From Cephalopachus bancanus (taxonomy: Eukaryota > Chordata > Mammalia > Primates > Tarsiidae), in the NCBI GenBank assembly GCA_027257055.1, contig JAPVLO010000983.1, positions 186,001 to 250,000 on the forward strand: a DNA stretch of 64,000 nucleotides, read 5' to 3'. Numbering within the stretch: position 1 is the first letter of the stretch; every line of letters starts with the position of its first letter. Positions 38,165 to 50,655 of the stretch are shown one piece after another. Under the pieces are notes generated by a model that searched no databases, was not told the origin of the DNA, and worked only from the letters and a program-made list of their open reading frames with translations. Made by a program: the position numbers and the translations under genes.

Positions 38165-39021
38165 ATTTTAAAAACAATGTTATTGAGGTATAATTGTACA
38201 TTTAAAGTATACAATTTGACAAGTATTGACATCTGCATATATCCATGAAACCATCACTAGAATCAAGATATTGAACATCTATCACCTCCAACAGTTTCCT
38301 TGTGCCATGTTGTAATCCTTCCTTCCTGCCCCTCCCGTACTGTTCCCCACCACCCTGCCCCTAGCAACTGCTGAGCTGTTTTTTGTCACTATAGATAACT
38401 TTGCATTTTCTAGCATTTTATATAAATGAAATCATGCAGCACATGTTCCTTTTTGCCTGACTTCTTTCAGTTAGCATGATTATTTTGAGATTCATCCACA
38501 TTGCTGTGTGTGTCAGTAGTTCATTTCTTTCTATTGCTGAGTAGTATTTCATTGTATGGATATACTATAATTTGTTTATCCATTCACCTCTTAGTGGACA
38601 TTTGGGTTGTTTCCAGGTTTTGGCTATTATGAATAATGCTGTTGTTAACATTTACATGCAAACCCGTGTAGGCATATGCTTTTGTTTTTCTTGGTTAAAT
38701 ACCTAAAAGTGGAAAGGCTAGGTCATACAAGGGTTGATGTTTAACTTTATAAGAAACTACTGAGCTGTTTTCCAATGTGGTTGTACCATTTTACATTTCC
38801 ATTGTAGTGTATGGGAGTTCCAGTTGTGTCAAATTCTGGTCAGCACTTGGTGCATTAAACATTTTAGCTATTTTAATACGTGTGTAGTGATATCTCATTG
38901 TGGTTTTAGTTTGTATTTCCCTAATGGTAAATGATGTTGAACATCTTTTCATGTGCTTATTTGGTATTTGTATATCTTCTTTGATGATATGTTTATTCAT
39001 ATCCTTTATCCATTTAAAAAA

Positions 39022-39245
39022 TGTGGAATTTTTTCACATGTTCTCACTTATAAATGGGAGCTAAATAATGTATACACATGGACATAGAGATTAGAATAAT
39101 AGACAATGCAGACTCAGAAGGGTGTGGAGGGGGGTAGATGATGAGAAATTACTTAATGGGTACAATGTATGTTATTTGGGTAGTGGCTACACTAAAAAGC
39201 ATGTAACAATTGCATTTGAATTCCATAAACTTATATAAAAAGTAG
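39022..39245 (+). mobile_element. L1 3' end, plus, nested in the minus L1
   Basis: CACATGTTCTCACTTATAAA, CTCAGAAGGGTGTGGAGGGG and AACTTATATAAAAAGTAG; same 3'UTR type as 27,165-27,380. Confidence 0.75.
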
Positions 39246-39276
39246 AGTTTTTCAGATTATAGAATTTTGAAGTTTT

Positions 39277-39569
39277 TTTTTTTTTTTGAGTTGGAGTCTC
39301 ACTCTGTCGCCCAGACTGGAGTGCAGTGGCTGCTGCTGGCCACCGCAGCCTCGACCTGTTGGGCTCCAGCGATTCTTCTGCCTCAGCCTTCCAAGTAGCT
39401 GGAACTACAGGCATGCGCTACTACGCCCTGCTAGTTTTTTTGATTTACTGTAGAGATGAGGTCTTGCCAAGTTGCCCAGGCGGGTCTTGAACCCGCGGTC
39501 TCAGGCAATCCACTCACCACCTCAGCCTTCCAGAGTGCGGGATTGCAGGCTGAGCCACCGAGCCCGGCT
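39277..39569 (-). mobile_element. Lineage-type Alu, minus, 15-bp target duplication
   Basis: Perfect GAATTTTGAAGTTTT at 39,262-39,276 and 39,570-39,584. CpG-rich, young-looking. Confidence 0.95.
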
Positions 39570-39664
39570 GAATTTTGAAGTTTTAAAAATATATTCTAGA
39601 TACAAGTCTTTATCAGATATACTATTTGCAAATATTTTCTTCCAATATATAGCTTGTCTTTTTC

Positions 39665-39955
39665 TTTTCTTTTTTTTGGGTTGGAGTCTCACTCCATTGC
39701 CCAGGCTGGAGTGCAGTGGCACACTCACGGCTACCCCAGTGTCGACTTGCTAGGCTCTGGCGATCCTTCCGCCTCAGCCTTCCAAGTAGCCGGAACTACA
39801 GGTGCGTGCTACCACGCCTGGTTAATTGTTTATTTATTGTAGAGACGAGGTCTCATTAAGTTCCCTGGGCTGGTCTCGAACCCATGGGCTCAGCCAATCC
39901 ACTCACTTTGGCCTCCCACAGTGTTGGGATTACAGGCTGAGCCACTGAGCCCAGC
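39665..39955 (-). mobile_element. Lineage-type Alu, minus
   Basis: Body from GGGTTGGAGTCTCACTCCAT to GGCTGAGCCACTGAGCCCAG; inserted about 80 bp from the previous Alu in the same L1. Confidence 0.9.
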
Positions 39956-42296
39956 TTATTTTCTTATAATTGTCTTTCAAAGAGCAAAAGTTTTAAATTT
40001 TGATGAAATCTAATTTATCAAGTTTTGGATCATGTTTTAGGTGACTTATCAGAAATATCTGTATTTTTTGGATATGAATATCCATTTTTTTCAGAACAAT
40101 TTTTGATAAGATTGTCATTTCTTTACTGATTGTCATTTCTTTTCTTTATAAAAAATGAAGTGACTGTAAACATAAGGATTTATTTCTGTACTCGCTATTC
40201 TGTTCCGCTGATTTATTTGTCCATCTTTATGCCAGTACTACACTCACTTGATTAATGTGGATTATATGTCTTGAAATCAAGTTGTGTAAGTTCCAATTTT
40301 GGTCTACATATTTTGAATCTCACAATATACTGTTATTATTTTTTCTTCAAATAGTTGATTACATTTTAAAAGAAATTTAAGTAATAAGAAAACAAGTATT
40401 TTTACCCATATTGTTGTCATTGCTTGTGCCCTTCATTTTTTTGGTAGACCCCTGTTTCTGCATGACATTATTTTCCTTCTGCCTGAAGGACTTCTTTTAG
40501 CATTTTTTTAATAGTGCTGGTCTGCTGGTGATAAATTCTTTCAACTTTTGCATATCTGAAAAAGTCTTTATTTTACCTTTGCTTTTGAATGATATTTTGC
40601 TGAGTGTAGAATTCTAGGTTGATGGTGTTTTGTTGTTTTTTTTTTCCTTCAATATTTTAGAATACTGTCTTTGTACTTGCATTGTTTCCAATGATAAACT
40701 TGCAATTTGTTTTCATCATTATATTTGTTCATCTGTATATAATATATCCCCCACCTCCCCCGACTGCCCCCCTCCATACCCTGCCACTCTGGTTGTTTAG
40801 AAGATTTTCTCATTATTTCTGGCTTTAAGCAATTTTAATATGGTGTGATTTTCTTTAGTTTTATTGTGATTGAAGTTCATTGAGTTTCTTGGATCTGTGA
40901 GTTTATAGCATTCATCAAATTTGGGCCATTATATAAAAAAATATTTTTTCTGTGCTCCCACCTTCTTTGGTGACTTCAATTACATGCATAGAAGGCAGCT
41001 TGAAGTTGTCCCACAGCTCATTACGTCTTTGCTCTTTTATTCAGTTTTTCTTTCTGTGTTTCATTTTGAATAGTTTCTATTGCTGTGTCTTCAAATTCAC
41101 TGATCTTTTTGACTGCAATATCTAATTTGCTATTAATTACACCCAGTGTATTTTTCATCTCAGACATTGTCGTTTTTATTTCTAGGTTTGATTTGAGTCT
41201 TTTTTTTATATATTTCATGTCTCTACTTAATTTTTTGTACATATGGAATGCAATTATAATAACTGTTTCAATGACTTTGCTAATTCTAACATTTGTGTTA
41301 ATTCTAAGTCATTTTTGATTGTTTTTTTCCTTATTATGGGTCATATTTTCTTGATTTTTGCATACCTGTTAACTTTTTATTAGGTACCAGATATTGTGAA
41401 TTTTACCTTGCTGAGTACTGCATATTTTTGTATTACTTTAAATATTCTTAAGCTCTATTCTGGGATGCACTTAAATTACTTGGATACAGGATACAGAGTG
41501 ATCCTTTCAGGTTCTGCTGTTAGATTTGTTAGGCAGGATTAGAACAGTCAATAGACTAGGGCTAATTATTTCCCACTACTGAGGTAAGACCATTCTGAGT
41601 ACTTTAGCCAGTACCCTGTGAATCATGAGACTTTCCAGTTTGACTGATGGAAAAAAGTACTATTCTTGGTCCTGTGTGAATGACAGGTACTGTTCTTTTC
41701 AATTCTTTTAGGTGGTTCTTTCCCTGGCCTACAGTAGTTTCCTTACAGGCATACCATGTGCTGATCAGTCCTTTGCCGAATACTTGAGAGAAACCTGCAG
41801 GTCTCTGGAGATCTCTCTCTCTTTCTGTGTAGCTGTCTTGGGTACTCTGTTCAGTCACCTGGGTTTTCCCAGACTCTTAGCTTTGTCTCCTCAACTCAGG
41901 GAGTTCATCAGGCTTGGATTCTTCCTCCCTGTACCATGGCCTGGAAACTCTTGAAACAGTATGCTGGGAAAAATCAAAGGGCTTATTTCATTTGTTTCCT
42001 ATCTCTCAGAGATTATAGTCCTTCACTGCCTGGTGTTTAGTGTTTTAAAATCCATTGCTTCATATATTTTGTCCATTTTTTTCATTTTTTCAGGCAGGGT
42101 GAAATTTTATTCCTTATTATTCCATCTTGGCCAGAAGTAGAAGTCCACCGACATTTTATAATCCTCTATTGTGACCAATTATAATTTGGAGCTCAGTTTC
42201 AATTCTCATCCTTTAAAGGTATAGACACCATCACATTCCTTGTTTGACATAGCTAAGTCAGTTCTAAGTACCTATGTTCAAAAATACACAGAATTT

Positions 42297-42593
42297 AGCT
42301 GGGTGCAGTGGCTCACACCTATAATCCCAGCACTTTGGGAGGCAGAGACAAGAGGATTGCCTGAACCCAGGGGTTTGAGACAAGCCTGGGCAACTTGGTG
42401 AGACCTCATCTCAACAATAAGTAAAAAAATTAACTAGGTGTGGTGACATGCACCGTAGTTCCAGCTACTTGGAAGGTTGAGGTGGAAGGATCACCTGAGC
42501 CCAGCAGGTCAAGGCTGCAGTAGCTGTGAGTATGCCACTGTACTCCAGCCTGGGCAACAGTGAGACTCCAACTCAAAAATAAATAAATAAATA
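42297..42593 (+). mobile_element. Alu dimer, plus
   Basis: GCTGGGTGCAGTGGCTCACA head to an (AAAT)n tail; carries the lineage-type ACTTGGAAGGTTGAGGTGGA right arm. Confidence 0.9.
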
Positions 42594-43149
42594 AAGGATC
42601 TAGCATATTGCAGTGTAAATCACACATTGCTAATCAATTTATATGTAAAACAGAACAGAAATTTGCTTAGCAAGAGTAGTTTAATTCAGGGCTTCTTGGT
42701 TAAACTCATCCCTTGAAAGGCTCTGACTTACTTTTTCATATTCAGTGAGGTATTAATTTTGCCATAATTGTCTATTGTCCTTAGCCCAAACAGCAAAATA
42801 CTTTTAGGTATCACTTTGGTGGGACATGACAATTCATTAGAATTTATATACAAAACCATCATATAATGACTACTTGTAAGTTTAGAGGAATCGTTTAATG
42901 CCAGTTCAGCCTTTTTTGCCCCTAAGCATAGGTCAGTTTCACAATAGATGAAAATCTTTTGTCATCTGTAAGGTCAACAACATAGTTCTTCACTTAAAAA
43001 AAAAAGTGGTCTAAAACTTAAATGATGTCTAGACAGTTTAACTCACATTTCATCTGTATTCTTTGAAAGAATGAATGTCATTTTCTAAGACATAGTTAGG
43101 TCTGAAAGCACGAATGACCATAGCCAAACTGACAAAATGAAATAGGTAA
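42594..43149. other. Intron 1, nothing recognised
   Basis: No named repeat or exon. Confidence 0.35.
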
Positions 43150-43400
43150 CCTGGAGAGCTTTCTCTGTGTTCACAATACTTTGAGTACTTTACATATTTT
43201 AAAAACTCAGTCTTTATAACACAAGCCAATAGGGTAAGTACAGTTATTATTTTTATTTTACAAAAGAAGAAATTGAGGTACTGAGAGGTTCAGTAGCTTA
43301 TCCAAGGCCCCACAGCTAGTAAATGGTGAAGTTGGGATTCAGATTCAGGCGGTCTGATTCCAGAGTCCAGGCTTTTTACCACAGTTCGCATACCTCCTCA
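43150..43400 (-). repeat. MIR SINE, minus
   Basis: TTGAGGTACTGAGAGGTTCA, GGCCCCACAGCTAGTAAATG and CTGATTCCAGAGTCCAGGCT in reverse order. Confidence 0.85.
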
Positions 43401-43489
43401 GGAAAACAAAAACATTTTTCTCTCAGCTCTATTACTTCCCTTCAGTTTCTGTAGGTTTTAAGTTTTAACATATAAACACAAATAGATTT

Positions 43490-43620
43490 CTGGGTGAAGA
43501 TATTCATTGGACACTTATTGAACTCATATTGTGTGTCAGACATTGTGCCAAGCTCTTGGGGGTATGATGTCAAGATATAGTACCTACCCTCAAGGAGGTC
43601 ACATCTGGTAGAAGTTTCTA
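43490..43620 (-). repeat. L2 3' fragment, minus
   Basis: TATTGTGTGTCAGACATTGT and ACCTACCCTCAAGGAGGTCA. Confidence 0.55.
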
Positions 43621-43874
43621 GTTTCAGTATAAGTACAGTATATTACCATCTTCACACTTAAATGTGGTCTGCATGTTTGGAAAAGGGAGGGTTACCAGTG
43701 TGCTCAACAAATGTATCACAGCAAAATCGATTGTATTTGCTACCCAGTGCAGGAATATTACTTGGTATTTTTCTAATTCACATCAGTTTCCATTTTGAGA
43801 ACACCAACATTTATTTTTTATTGGAATACCATTCTAACAATGAATTCTATATTTTTGGTAATCTTTTTTATATT

Positions 43875-43965
43875 CTAGGCCCTTGCCCAAGGTCATATAG
43901 CTAAAAATAGCAGAGCTAGGATTTGAACCCAAGTCTGTCTGGCACCACTGTCTTCATTATTCCAT
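43875..43965 (-). repeat. MIR fragment, minus
   Basis: CCCTTGCCCAAGGTCATATA followed by TTTGAACCCAAGTCTGTCTG. Confidence 0.65.
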
Positions 43966-45191
43966 TCATCTGGTCAATTTGACCCAGTTTTTGGTTATTA
44001 AAACTATTCTTCAGAATTTGAAATAATTTGAGAGAGCTCTCTTCTTCTTGAAAACCAGCTGTGTTAATGTCTATTCATTGTTATTATTTCTTAATCTATG
44101 GGGTTAGGATATAGATGGGATATATCCAGTTGGATATGGAGTTCTATACATGTCCATTAAATCAAGCTTAATATGTTGTTCAACTTGTCTATATATTTAC
44201 TAATTTTTTTCCCTGCTGAACTATCAGTAATGGAGAGAAGTATGCTAGCTGTTCATTTTGATGGTAGATTGTTTCCCCTTTGGTTTTGTATTTGCATTAA
44301 ATATTAAACTGATTTTTTAGCAATAAATATACATAGTTGCTAATTAAACAAATCACCTTTTCTAAAATATCTTTTATATGGGCATGCATCCCCCAAGGAT
44401 GCTATTTTAAGATATTTCATCTGAGTCTTGACACCCCAGGACTAACATGGGACAAATTGTTCATCAGCACTCAGATTCTGACACTCGTGTTATCTGAGCC
44501 ATGGTCTTCTCAGAAGATAATTCTTGCCCTTTTGACTACACACCTGCAACTAAATGTAAATGAAGAGTTTTAACAAATATTCTTGAGCATTAGTTTCTCT
44601 GTTAAACCTGAATATTCATAAATTGGGAGTATCTGACCAGCCACGGCTTTTCTAACTTCGTATCTGTCTGGTGTTCTTATTGTAACTGTATTTGTGCCTT
44701 CAATTATTTTTCTGAGTTCTGGTTTTCAAAATGTGATGCATATTTGTCATAAAATATATCACTTAATTCATTGCATATGAAAGCTTTATTTTTATTCCAT
44801 ATATTCTTTTTTGAATTTCTAGAGGACATCCTATGCTATGGTATGGATATAGTGATACCAGTGAGGCAGGAGACAGGTTTTTCTTAAGATGTTAAGGATG
44901 GATTTAGTCCCATTATGATTTCTTCTTTGATGTATGGGCTATTTAGAAGTGTCTTTTTATATTTTCAAAAAGTATTGGGATTAAAAATTATTTTAAGTTG
45001 ACTTCTTATTTAATTTCCTTGACATCAGAGACTGTGATAGGTATAAAAATGATTTATTTTGAAATTTACTGAGGCTTGCAGTACAGCCTAGTGTGTGGTC
45101 AGTTTTGGGGGTAAATCTTCCATACGTGCTTGAAAAAAATGTGATTCTCCTATTGAATATAGAATTTTTCATATGTCCATGAGCTCATTTT

Positions 45192-45504
45192 TTTCTTTTT
45201 TCTTTTTCTTTCTTTCTTTCTTTCTTTTTTTTTTTTTTTTTTGGAGTTGGAATCTCTCTGTTGCTCAGGCTGGAATACAGTGGCATGCTCATGGCCACAC
45301 CAGTGTCGACCTACTGGGCTCTGACGATCCTTCTGCCTCAGCCTTCCAAGTAACTGGAACTACAGGCGTGTACTACCATGCCCAGCTAAGTTTTGGTCTC
45401 ACCAAGTGTCCCGGGCTGGTCTCAAACCTGCAGGCTCAGGCAATCCATTCGCCTCAGCCTCCCAAAATGCTGGGATTACAGGCTGAGCCACCAAACCCAG
45501 TCCA
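45192..45504 (-). mobile_element. Lineage-type Alu, minus, with (TTTC)n
   Basis: Flanked by AGCTCATTTT at 45,182-45,191 and 45,505-45,514. The reversed tail has become a (CTTT)n microsatellite at about 45,205-45,226. Confidence 0.93.
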
Positions 45505-45753
45505 AGCTCATTTTGTTGTCCAATTTGTTTATACATTTACTAGTTTTTATATGCTTGTACTATTAATAACTGGAACAATAAAGAGGTATATTAACCTCCC
45601 ATTTTCATGGTCAATTTTTCAATTTTCCTCTCTTGTTCCCTTATATTTTGAGTTGTTTTATTAGTGTATATATGTTTCTTATCTCTATGTAATGAACTTC
45701 CCTATCCTTTATAATGTTTGTATTGTCTTCAACTTTTATTAGTAAATGGTAAA

Positions 45754-45828
45754 TAGTAAATACTTTTAGATGTTAATATAGCTAGTAAATGTAGTTAATA
45801 GTAAATATTTTTAGATGTTAATATAGCT
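45754..45828. repeat. 45-bp-period tandem duplication
   Basis: The ~30-bp block starting TAGTAAATACTTTTAGATGT at 45,754 recurs at 45,799 with one mismatch. Confidence 0.85.
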
Positions 45829-46199
45829 ACCTCATCTTTCTTTTGATTAGCATTTACCTAGTATATCTTTTTCCATCTGTTTACTTTCAATCTTTCCTTG
45901 AATTTGTGTTTTAGATGTGTCCTTTATAATGGTACATAGCTGGATTTTTTTTTCTTTCATCTAATCTGCTAGTCCCTGTATTTTAAAGGATGAGTTTTGC
46001 TCATATGAGTTTTATATTCATCGATATATTCGAACTTGCTTTTACCATCTCATCTTTTGTTTTCTCTTTGTCTGAATTTTTTTTCTATGTTTTCTTTGCC
46101 TTTTACTTTTTTGTCCTTAATATGTTTTATTCACCCACTACTGAGTCTGCAAGATCTCATCTTAAGCAAATTGGCTGGTAAAAGGGTTAGTGTTGGAAA

Positions 46200-46870
46200 C
46201 AACAGCAACCCATAGTGGAAGGTGGGACTGGAGGTGGGCTATGGCTTTTTTTGAAAGGAGTTGGGTTGGCAAGTGATGGGGAAGAGGAGGAAGGGAGCTA
46301 ATAGAGTCCATGGCTAATGGACTTCAATTTTTTTATTTTACAAGTTTGAGACAAGGATATATGATGAGACTGGAGGGAAAGGAAGTGGGAATGTGAGATG
46401 AATGAAGACTTAAACTAGAACTCAATGGGAGTAGGTAAAGGAACTGAACAAGCACAAGTAGCAGGATTTATGGGTGACAGTGAGAATCCAGCTGAGGTTG
46501 TAGACTAGGAATTATGTAGTACCTGGGTATGGGAGCAGATAAGGTAGGCTATACTGCAGGTTTGGGATTTTCATGGGCAGTTGTAGCAGAGGGATGAAGG
46601 TACATGGATATGGAAGGTACTGGTGAGAGTGGTTCAAATGTTAAGCCCTCTGTAGTTCAGGATGGGAAGGGAAGGAAGATATATCAGCAGGAGGCAAGTG
46701 GACCAAGATAAAATGTAGGGCTCAAGAGACTATGGTCTTTATAAGGTTGAAGAATGGGTATAGTGGGAGTGAGCTGTGGTTGGCAAGTGAAGATTCTTGA
46801 ATTTAAAATTTAACAGGGGAGCATTTATGATTGGTCAGGTCCATGAGTGAAAAATAAAGGGAAGGTATAC
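46200..46870 (-). repeat. Worn G/A-rich sequence, possibly L2-like
   Basis: Similar in texture and short blocks to the L2-like segments at 20.5 and 31 kb. Low certainty. Confidence 0.25.
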
Positions 46871-47179
46871 AATGTTAGCAGTTCCATTTTCTTATGGTAC
46901 TATCTTTATTCCTTCCAAGATCTTCTTCTTCCCTGATTTTTGACATTATTTGGTCTCATTATCATGCCAATGTGCCTTTCTCATCACAATTATGCTGCTG
47001 CCTCTCCACAAGCACCAGTTTTCTAATAATCTGGTATTGTTCTCATTTCCAGTGCATCTGTGCTATCCTTGGTTTTTAGCTGACAGGTAACTGGTAATAC
47101 CTATTTTATCTAGGAGCCACTGATTTTTTGGCCAGTGCTCTAGCCATAATCACACATGGGAATTCGTTTCCACGATGCT
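46871..47179. other. Intron 1, nothing recognised
   Basis: No named repeat or exon. Confidence 0.35.
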
Positions 47180-47348
47180 CTTTTTTTTAAAAAAAAAATT
47201 GAGACAGGGTCTAACTCTGTCACCCAGGCTAGAGTGCAGTAGCATAGTTGTAGCTCACTGCAGCCTCCAACTCCTGGGCTCAAGCATTTTTCCCACCTTA
47301 GCCTCCTGAGTAGCTAGGGCTACAGGCACCTGTCACCATGCCTGGATA
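47180..47348 (-). mobile_element. Alu-type monomer (FLAM), minus
   Basis: A single 7SL-derived arm (GAGACAGGGTCTAACTCTGT to CACCATGCCTGGATAACG). Flanks ACGATGCTCTTTT / ACGACAATGCTTTT suggest a worn duplication. Confidence 0.75.
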
Positions 47349-47414
47349 ACGACAATGCTTTTGATTACTCTGTTCAATATTTTATAATTGCTTTGTTCAT
47401 GATCCTGCCTGGAT

Positions 47415-47645
47415 AGAGCCAATAGAGCACCAGCTCTAGAATCAACTTGCCCTGGCTGAATCCCAGCAACTTCACTTACTTGTTCTTTATTCTTGGGCAA
47501 ACTTGCCTAATCTCTCCTGAATCCTTACCTGTACTATGATGATAATAGTAGTCACTTTTGGTGGTGTTGAAGGGTTAAATTAGCTAATAAATTTGATGTA
47601 CTTGTTTGCCACATGGTAAATTCTCAATACATGGAACAGTTGGGG
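47415..47645 (+). repeat. MIR SINE
   Basis: ACCAGCTCTAGAATCAACTT, then TTGGGCAAACTTGCCTAATC and GTTGAAGGGTTAAATTAG. Confidence 0.7.
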
Positions 47646-47689
47646 TTACAGTGACAGTGATGATGATCAGTAAGTAATATTGGAAGCAT

Positions 47690-47790
47690 ATGCAACACTA
47701 TATACCAGATATTGTGTTAGGTGCTGGGATAGATACATAGGAGATTATTGAAAAAGTTCTTGTTTTCATGGAGAGTATATATTCTCTTTG
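47690..47790 (-). repeat. L2 3' fragment, minus
   Basis: ACCAGATATTGTGTTAGGTG followed by GGGATAGATACATAGGAGAT. Confidence 0.5.
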
Positions 47791-48049
47791 AGGATAAGAA
47801 CTAAGACTTCCTCAAGACTATCAAATAAAGGGCAAAAGGCCTGTGAAAGAGGTTTTGCATCTTATAGTTTAATAAAGACCAGGAAATAGACAAGTCAAAA
47901 TATTGAAGTTCAGGAACTTGTGTAGCCTTGTTGTGTTGTTTATAATCTTTATTGTCCTGTAGATAATTAGTAAAAAAAAATAATAAAACAAAGTAAAAAG
48001 AGCTTGTCATCTAGTTTCAGGGGAGAGCAGACATGACCCTCATTTACGT

Positions 48050-48460
48050 TTTCACTTTCTGTCCACCATGGGCTCTTTGACTCCCATGGCTACCAAATGT
48101 TTATTTTTAGATACAGTTTTTCTTCCCATGGCCCAGCCCTGTGTCTCCAACTACTTTTTAAGACCTAATTACCTGGATGTCCAGTATGTAACACAAACTT
48201 AATATGGTTAAAACAAAACTGCTTGCCTTACTTCCAAACTGGTTTCTTTCCTTAGGTCTTCTGTTGTTTTGAGGGCTATCCCCTAGCCAGTCAGTTGTTT
48301 GACCTAGGTATGTGAGCTAGACATCTTTGACTTCCCTTCTTCATACTCTCCACTCAGTCACTCCATTCTGTCATTTCTACTTCTCAAATAGATTCTCTGT
48401 TCTTTCTTGCTTGCTGGCTCAGGCCTTTATCATTTTAGGAGATTCAGCAAGTATTTGCAC
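48050..48460 (+). repeat. L2-like fragment
   Basis: TACCTGGATGTCCAGTATGT and TTAATATGGTTAAAACAAAA resemble L2 interior, as at 25.6 kb. Confidence 0.4.
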
Positions 48461-48464
48461 TCCA

Positions 48465-48765
48465 AACATTGTGATTAGCCTTTTAACACACATTATTTAA
48501 TTTTCTTAACAACCTTTGAGGTAGGTCATTTTGTAGATGAGAGACCAGAGAGTCAGAAATAAAATGACTTGTCCTGCTAGGCAAGATAGTGTGTGCCTAC
48601 AGTCCCAGCTACCTGGGAGGCTGAGGCAGGAGGATTGCTTGAGCCCAAAAGTTCAAGGCTAGCCTAGGCAATATAGTGAGACCCTGTCTCTAAAAAAATT
48701 TTTAAAAATGACTTGTCCAATTGGCTAGAGGCACAGTTAGTAGATCTAGATTGTCTTTTGCTTGG
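48465..48765 (-). repeat. MIR/L2-type fragment split by an Alu monomer
   Basis: AACAACCTTTGAGGTAGGTC and GATGAGAGACCAGAGAGTCA, continuing after the insertion as GGCTAGAGGCACAGTTAGTA. Confidence 0.6.
48575..48704 (+). mobile_element. Alu-type monomer, plus, 14-bp target duplication
   Basis: A single 7SL-type arm ending GAGACCCTGTCTC plus A-rich tail. Perfect AAAATGACTTGTCC at 48,561-48,574 and 48,705-48,718. Confidence 0.92.
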
Positions 48766-48862
48766 ACTATTGTAATAATGTCTCCGCCTTCTTCGTGTTG
48801 TTTCCTTCTTGGAGATATAAAAGGAAGACTGTGTCAAAACAAATCAGAACTATATAAAGTTA

Positions 48863-49055
48863 AGACCTCATCTCTACAATAAATCAAAAAATTAGCCGGG
48901 TGTGGTAGCGCGCGCCTGTAGTTCCTCTACTTGGAAGGCTGAGGCGGAAGGATCGCCGGAGCCCAGCAGGTCGAGGCTGCGCTGGCCGGGAGAGGCCACT
49001 GCACTCCAGACTGGGCGACAGAGTGAGACTCCGACTCAAAAAAAAAAAAAAAAAA
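48863..49055 (+). mobile_element. 5'-truncated lineage-type Alu, plus
   Basis: Begins in the left arm at AGACCTCATCTCTACAATAA; right arm has the full CpG-rich signature (GGAAGGATCGCCGGAGCCCA) and ends in A17. Low divergence, so young. Confidence 0.9.
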
Positions 49056-49079
49056 GTGAAAGTTGCCCCTTCCTGATTC

Positions 49080-49500
49080 TACTCCCCAAGAAAAACTAAT
49101 GATAATGGTTTTTCTTCTAGACTTTTCTTTTTGCATATACAAATGTTTAGATAAATACTTTATGAAAGAGATCTTTTGGCATTGTTCATTGCCTTTTTTT
49201 CATAGACATATTTTCATGTCAGTACATATGTATCTACTACATTTTTAATGGCTGTATAGCATTCCATTATATGGACATATGATTTTGTATTATTTTGTTA
49301 AATGATTCTTCTGTTAAGAAAGTTTTTTTGTTCTTATAAATAATCTTGCAGTAACATTCTTGTGCATACACCCTTACATGCACTTTTGTGTGAATATTTC
49401 TATTAGGTAGACTATTAGAAATGGTATTTCTTGGTTAAATAATATACCTATTTTAAAATAGATGTACTACCATATTGCCCTTCAATTTGTTCTCTGAGTT
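49080..49500 (-). mobile_element. Old L1-type fragment, minus
   Basis: TTTTTAATGGCTGTATAGCA and the following reversed L1 3' sequence; very worn. Confidence 0.5.
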
Positions 49501-49990
49501 AATCTTTCATATTATAGCTAGAGTAATCTTTGTAAAATAAATTTGATCATGTGATTTTCTAGTATCACAAAGCACCAAAGGTATTTGGTGGATTTCTATT
49601 GTCTATATAATACATGTTAAAATTCTTAATTTTTAAAAGTATTTAAGGCCCAAATCATCTTTCCTACCATTCTCCCCTGCCAACATATATGTACTCTGTT
49701 CGATAAGGCAAAATTCACCTCTTCTATAAAACTTCCCATGTATATAGTGCTCTCTCTCCCCTTTGTAGGCAAGATAGAATTAGGTTACTTTTGTCTCTAA
49801 ATTTCCATGGCACTTAATTTATATTCCCTCTGATAGTGTTTAGTACATTGTACTATATTTATGTGTGTCTGTCTCCTTAGCTACTCTGTGAACTTCTTCA
49901 GGGCAGGAACTGTGTCTTACTCATCTCTGTATACCCAGGACTTCGCACAGTGTCTGACAGAGTAGTGCTTCACAAATGTTCATGAGATGG
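49501..49990 (+). repeat. L2 3' part
   Basis: CTCTGTGAACTTCTTCAGGG, CAGGAACTGTGTCTTACTCA and GCACAGTGTCTGACAGAGTA are the L2 3' end in order. Confidence 0.65.
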
Positions 49991-50365
49991 GGGAAGCTGT
50001 TCTTGAGGTAGTGCTGATCAATAAGAACTTTGGGAGGTGCAGTAGGCGGTGGAGTTTTTGAAGCATAGCAGAAAGCTGACTGAATCCTGGCAAGTTGGAA
50101 ACTGGTCAGAGATACAGAAATGGGCCTAAATTGGCAGGAATCCTCATGTGCTTTTCCACTAGGACCAGCTGCCTGATTATTTGGGTTAGTAGACTTGGGA
50201 CTGGAGAATATTTAAGGTATTAAACATTAGATGATTGAGGACTCACTGGGTGGAAGGGGAGATTGACTCAGCCATTCTGTGTTCTTTCCAGACTAAGATG
50301 CTTATGCTGAAAGACCCAACCCTTTCTCAGTCATGAGTAACTTTTTCTTCCTAGAGTCTATCATA
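49991..50365. other. Intron 1, nothing recognised
   Basis: No named repeat or exon immediately upstream of the L1 tail. Confidence 0.35.
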
Positions 50366-50655
50366 CTGTGATCTATCACAGAAACAAAGAACAGAGTACC
50401 ACATGTTCTCACTCATAAGTGGACCCTGAACATTTGCCATAATACTATAAGAAAGGGATTGGCAGTAGTGGGATACTGCTGGGGTGGGAGTGGGGACACA
50501 ACATCAATAAGTGTACCTGATCTCAAATCAAGCAAAGTGGGGACCAAAGAGAGGCCCAAGCTTTACTTGTACGATGACCACTTGTATACCTAATCCTGAA
50601 TTGTACCCCATTATCTTTAAAATAAAATATAGACATTTAAAAAGAAAAGAAAAAT
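50366..50655 (+). mobile_element. L1 3' tail, plus, just upstream of the first coding exon
   Basis: Starts at ORF2's very end (GATCTATCACAGAAACAAAG) and carries the complete 3'UTR, closely matching 8,755-9,005, ending TTTAAAATAAAATA and an A-rich tail. Same strand as SYTL4 and about 180 bp before the acceptor at 50,837. Confidence 0.9.

Larger units (their letters stand above)
38165..42150 (-). mobile_element. Long decayed L1 (L1M-type), minus, with three later insertions
   Basis: The 3' end is at the left (TTATTGAGGTATAATTGTAC, then the reversed ORF2 end through about 39,020). It resumes between and after the insertions at 39,022-39,245, 39,277-39,569 and about 39,665-39,955. From about 40,340 it reads into reversed upstream L1 sequence. 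A frame at 41,242-41,021 (minus; INSKLDIAVKKISEFEDTAI) looks ORF1-related, and CCATCTTGGCCAGAAGTAGA at about 42,123 marks the 5' end region. Most of ORF2 is deleted; no intact frame. Confidence 0.7.
43980..46190 (-). mobile_element. Long decayed L1 (L1M-type), minus
   Basis: Reversed, very worn L1 ORF2-type sequence: GATTTCTTCTTTGATGTATG, CCTAGTGTGTGGTCAGTTTT, and after the Alu TATCTTTTTCCATCTGTTTA. Interrupted by an Alu at 45,192-45,504. No frame survives. Confidence 0.55.

Noticed and set aside
45173..45664. 163-codon open frame
   Set aside because: Runs through a minus-strand Alu (SVAQAGIQWHAHGH type) and a poly-T tract; a standard antisense-Alu frame.
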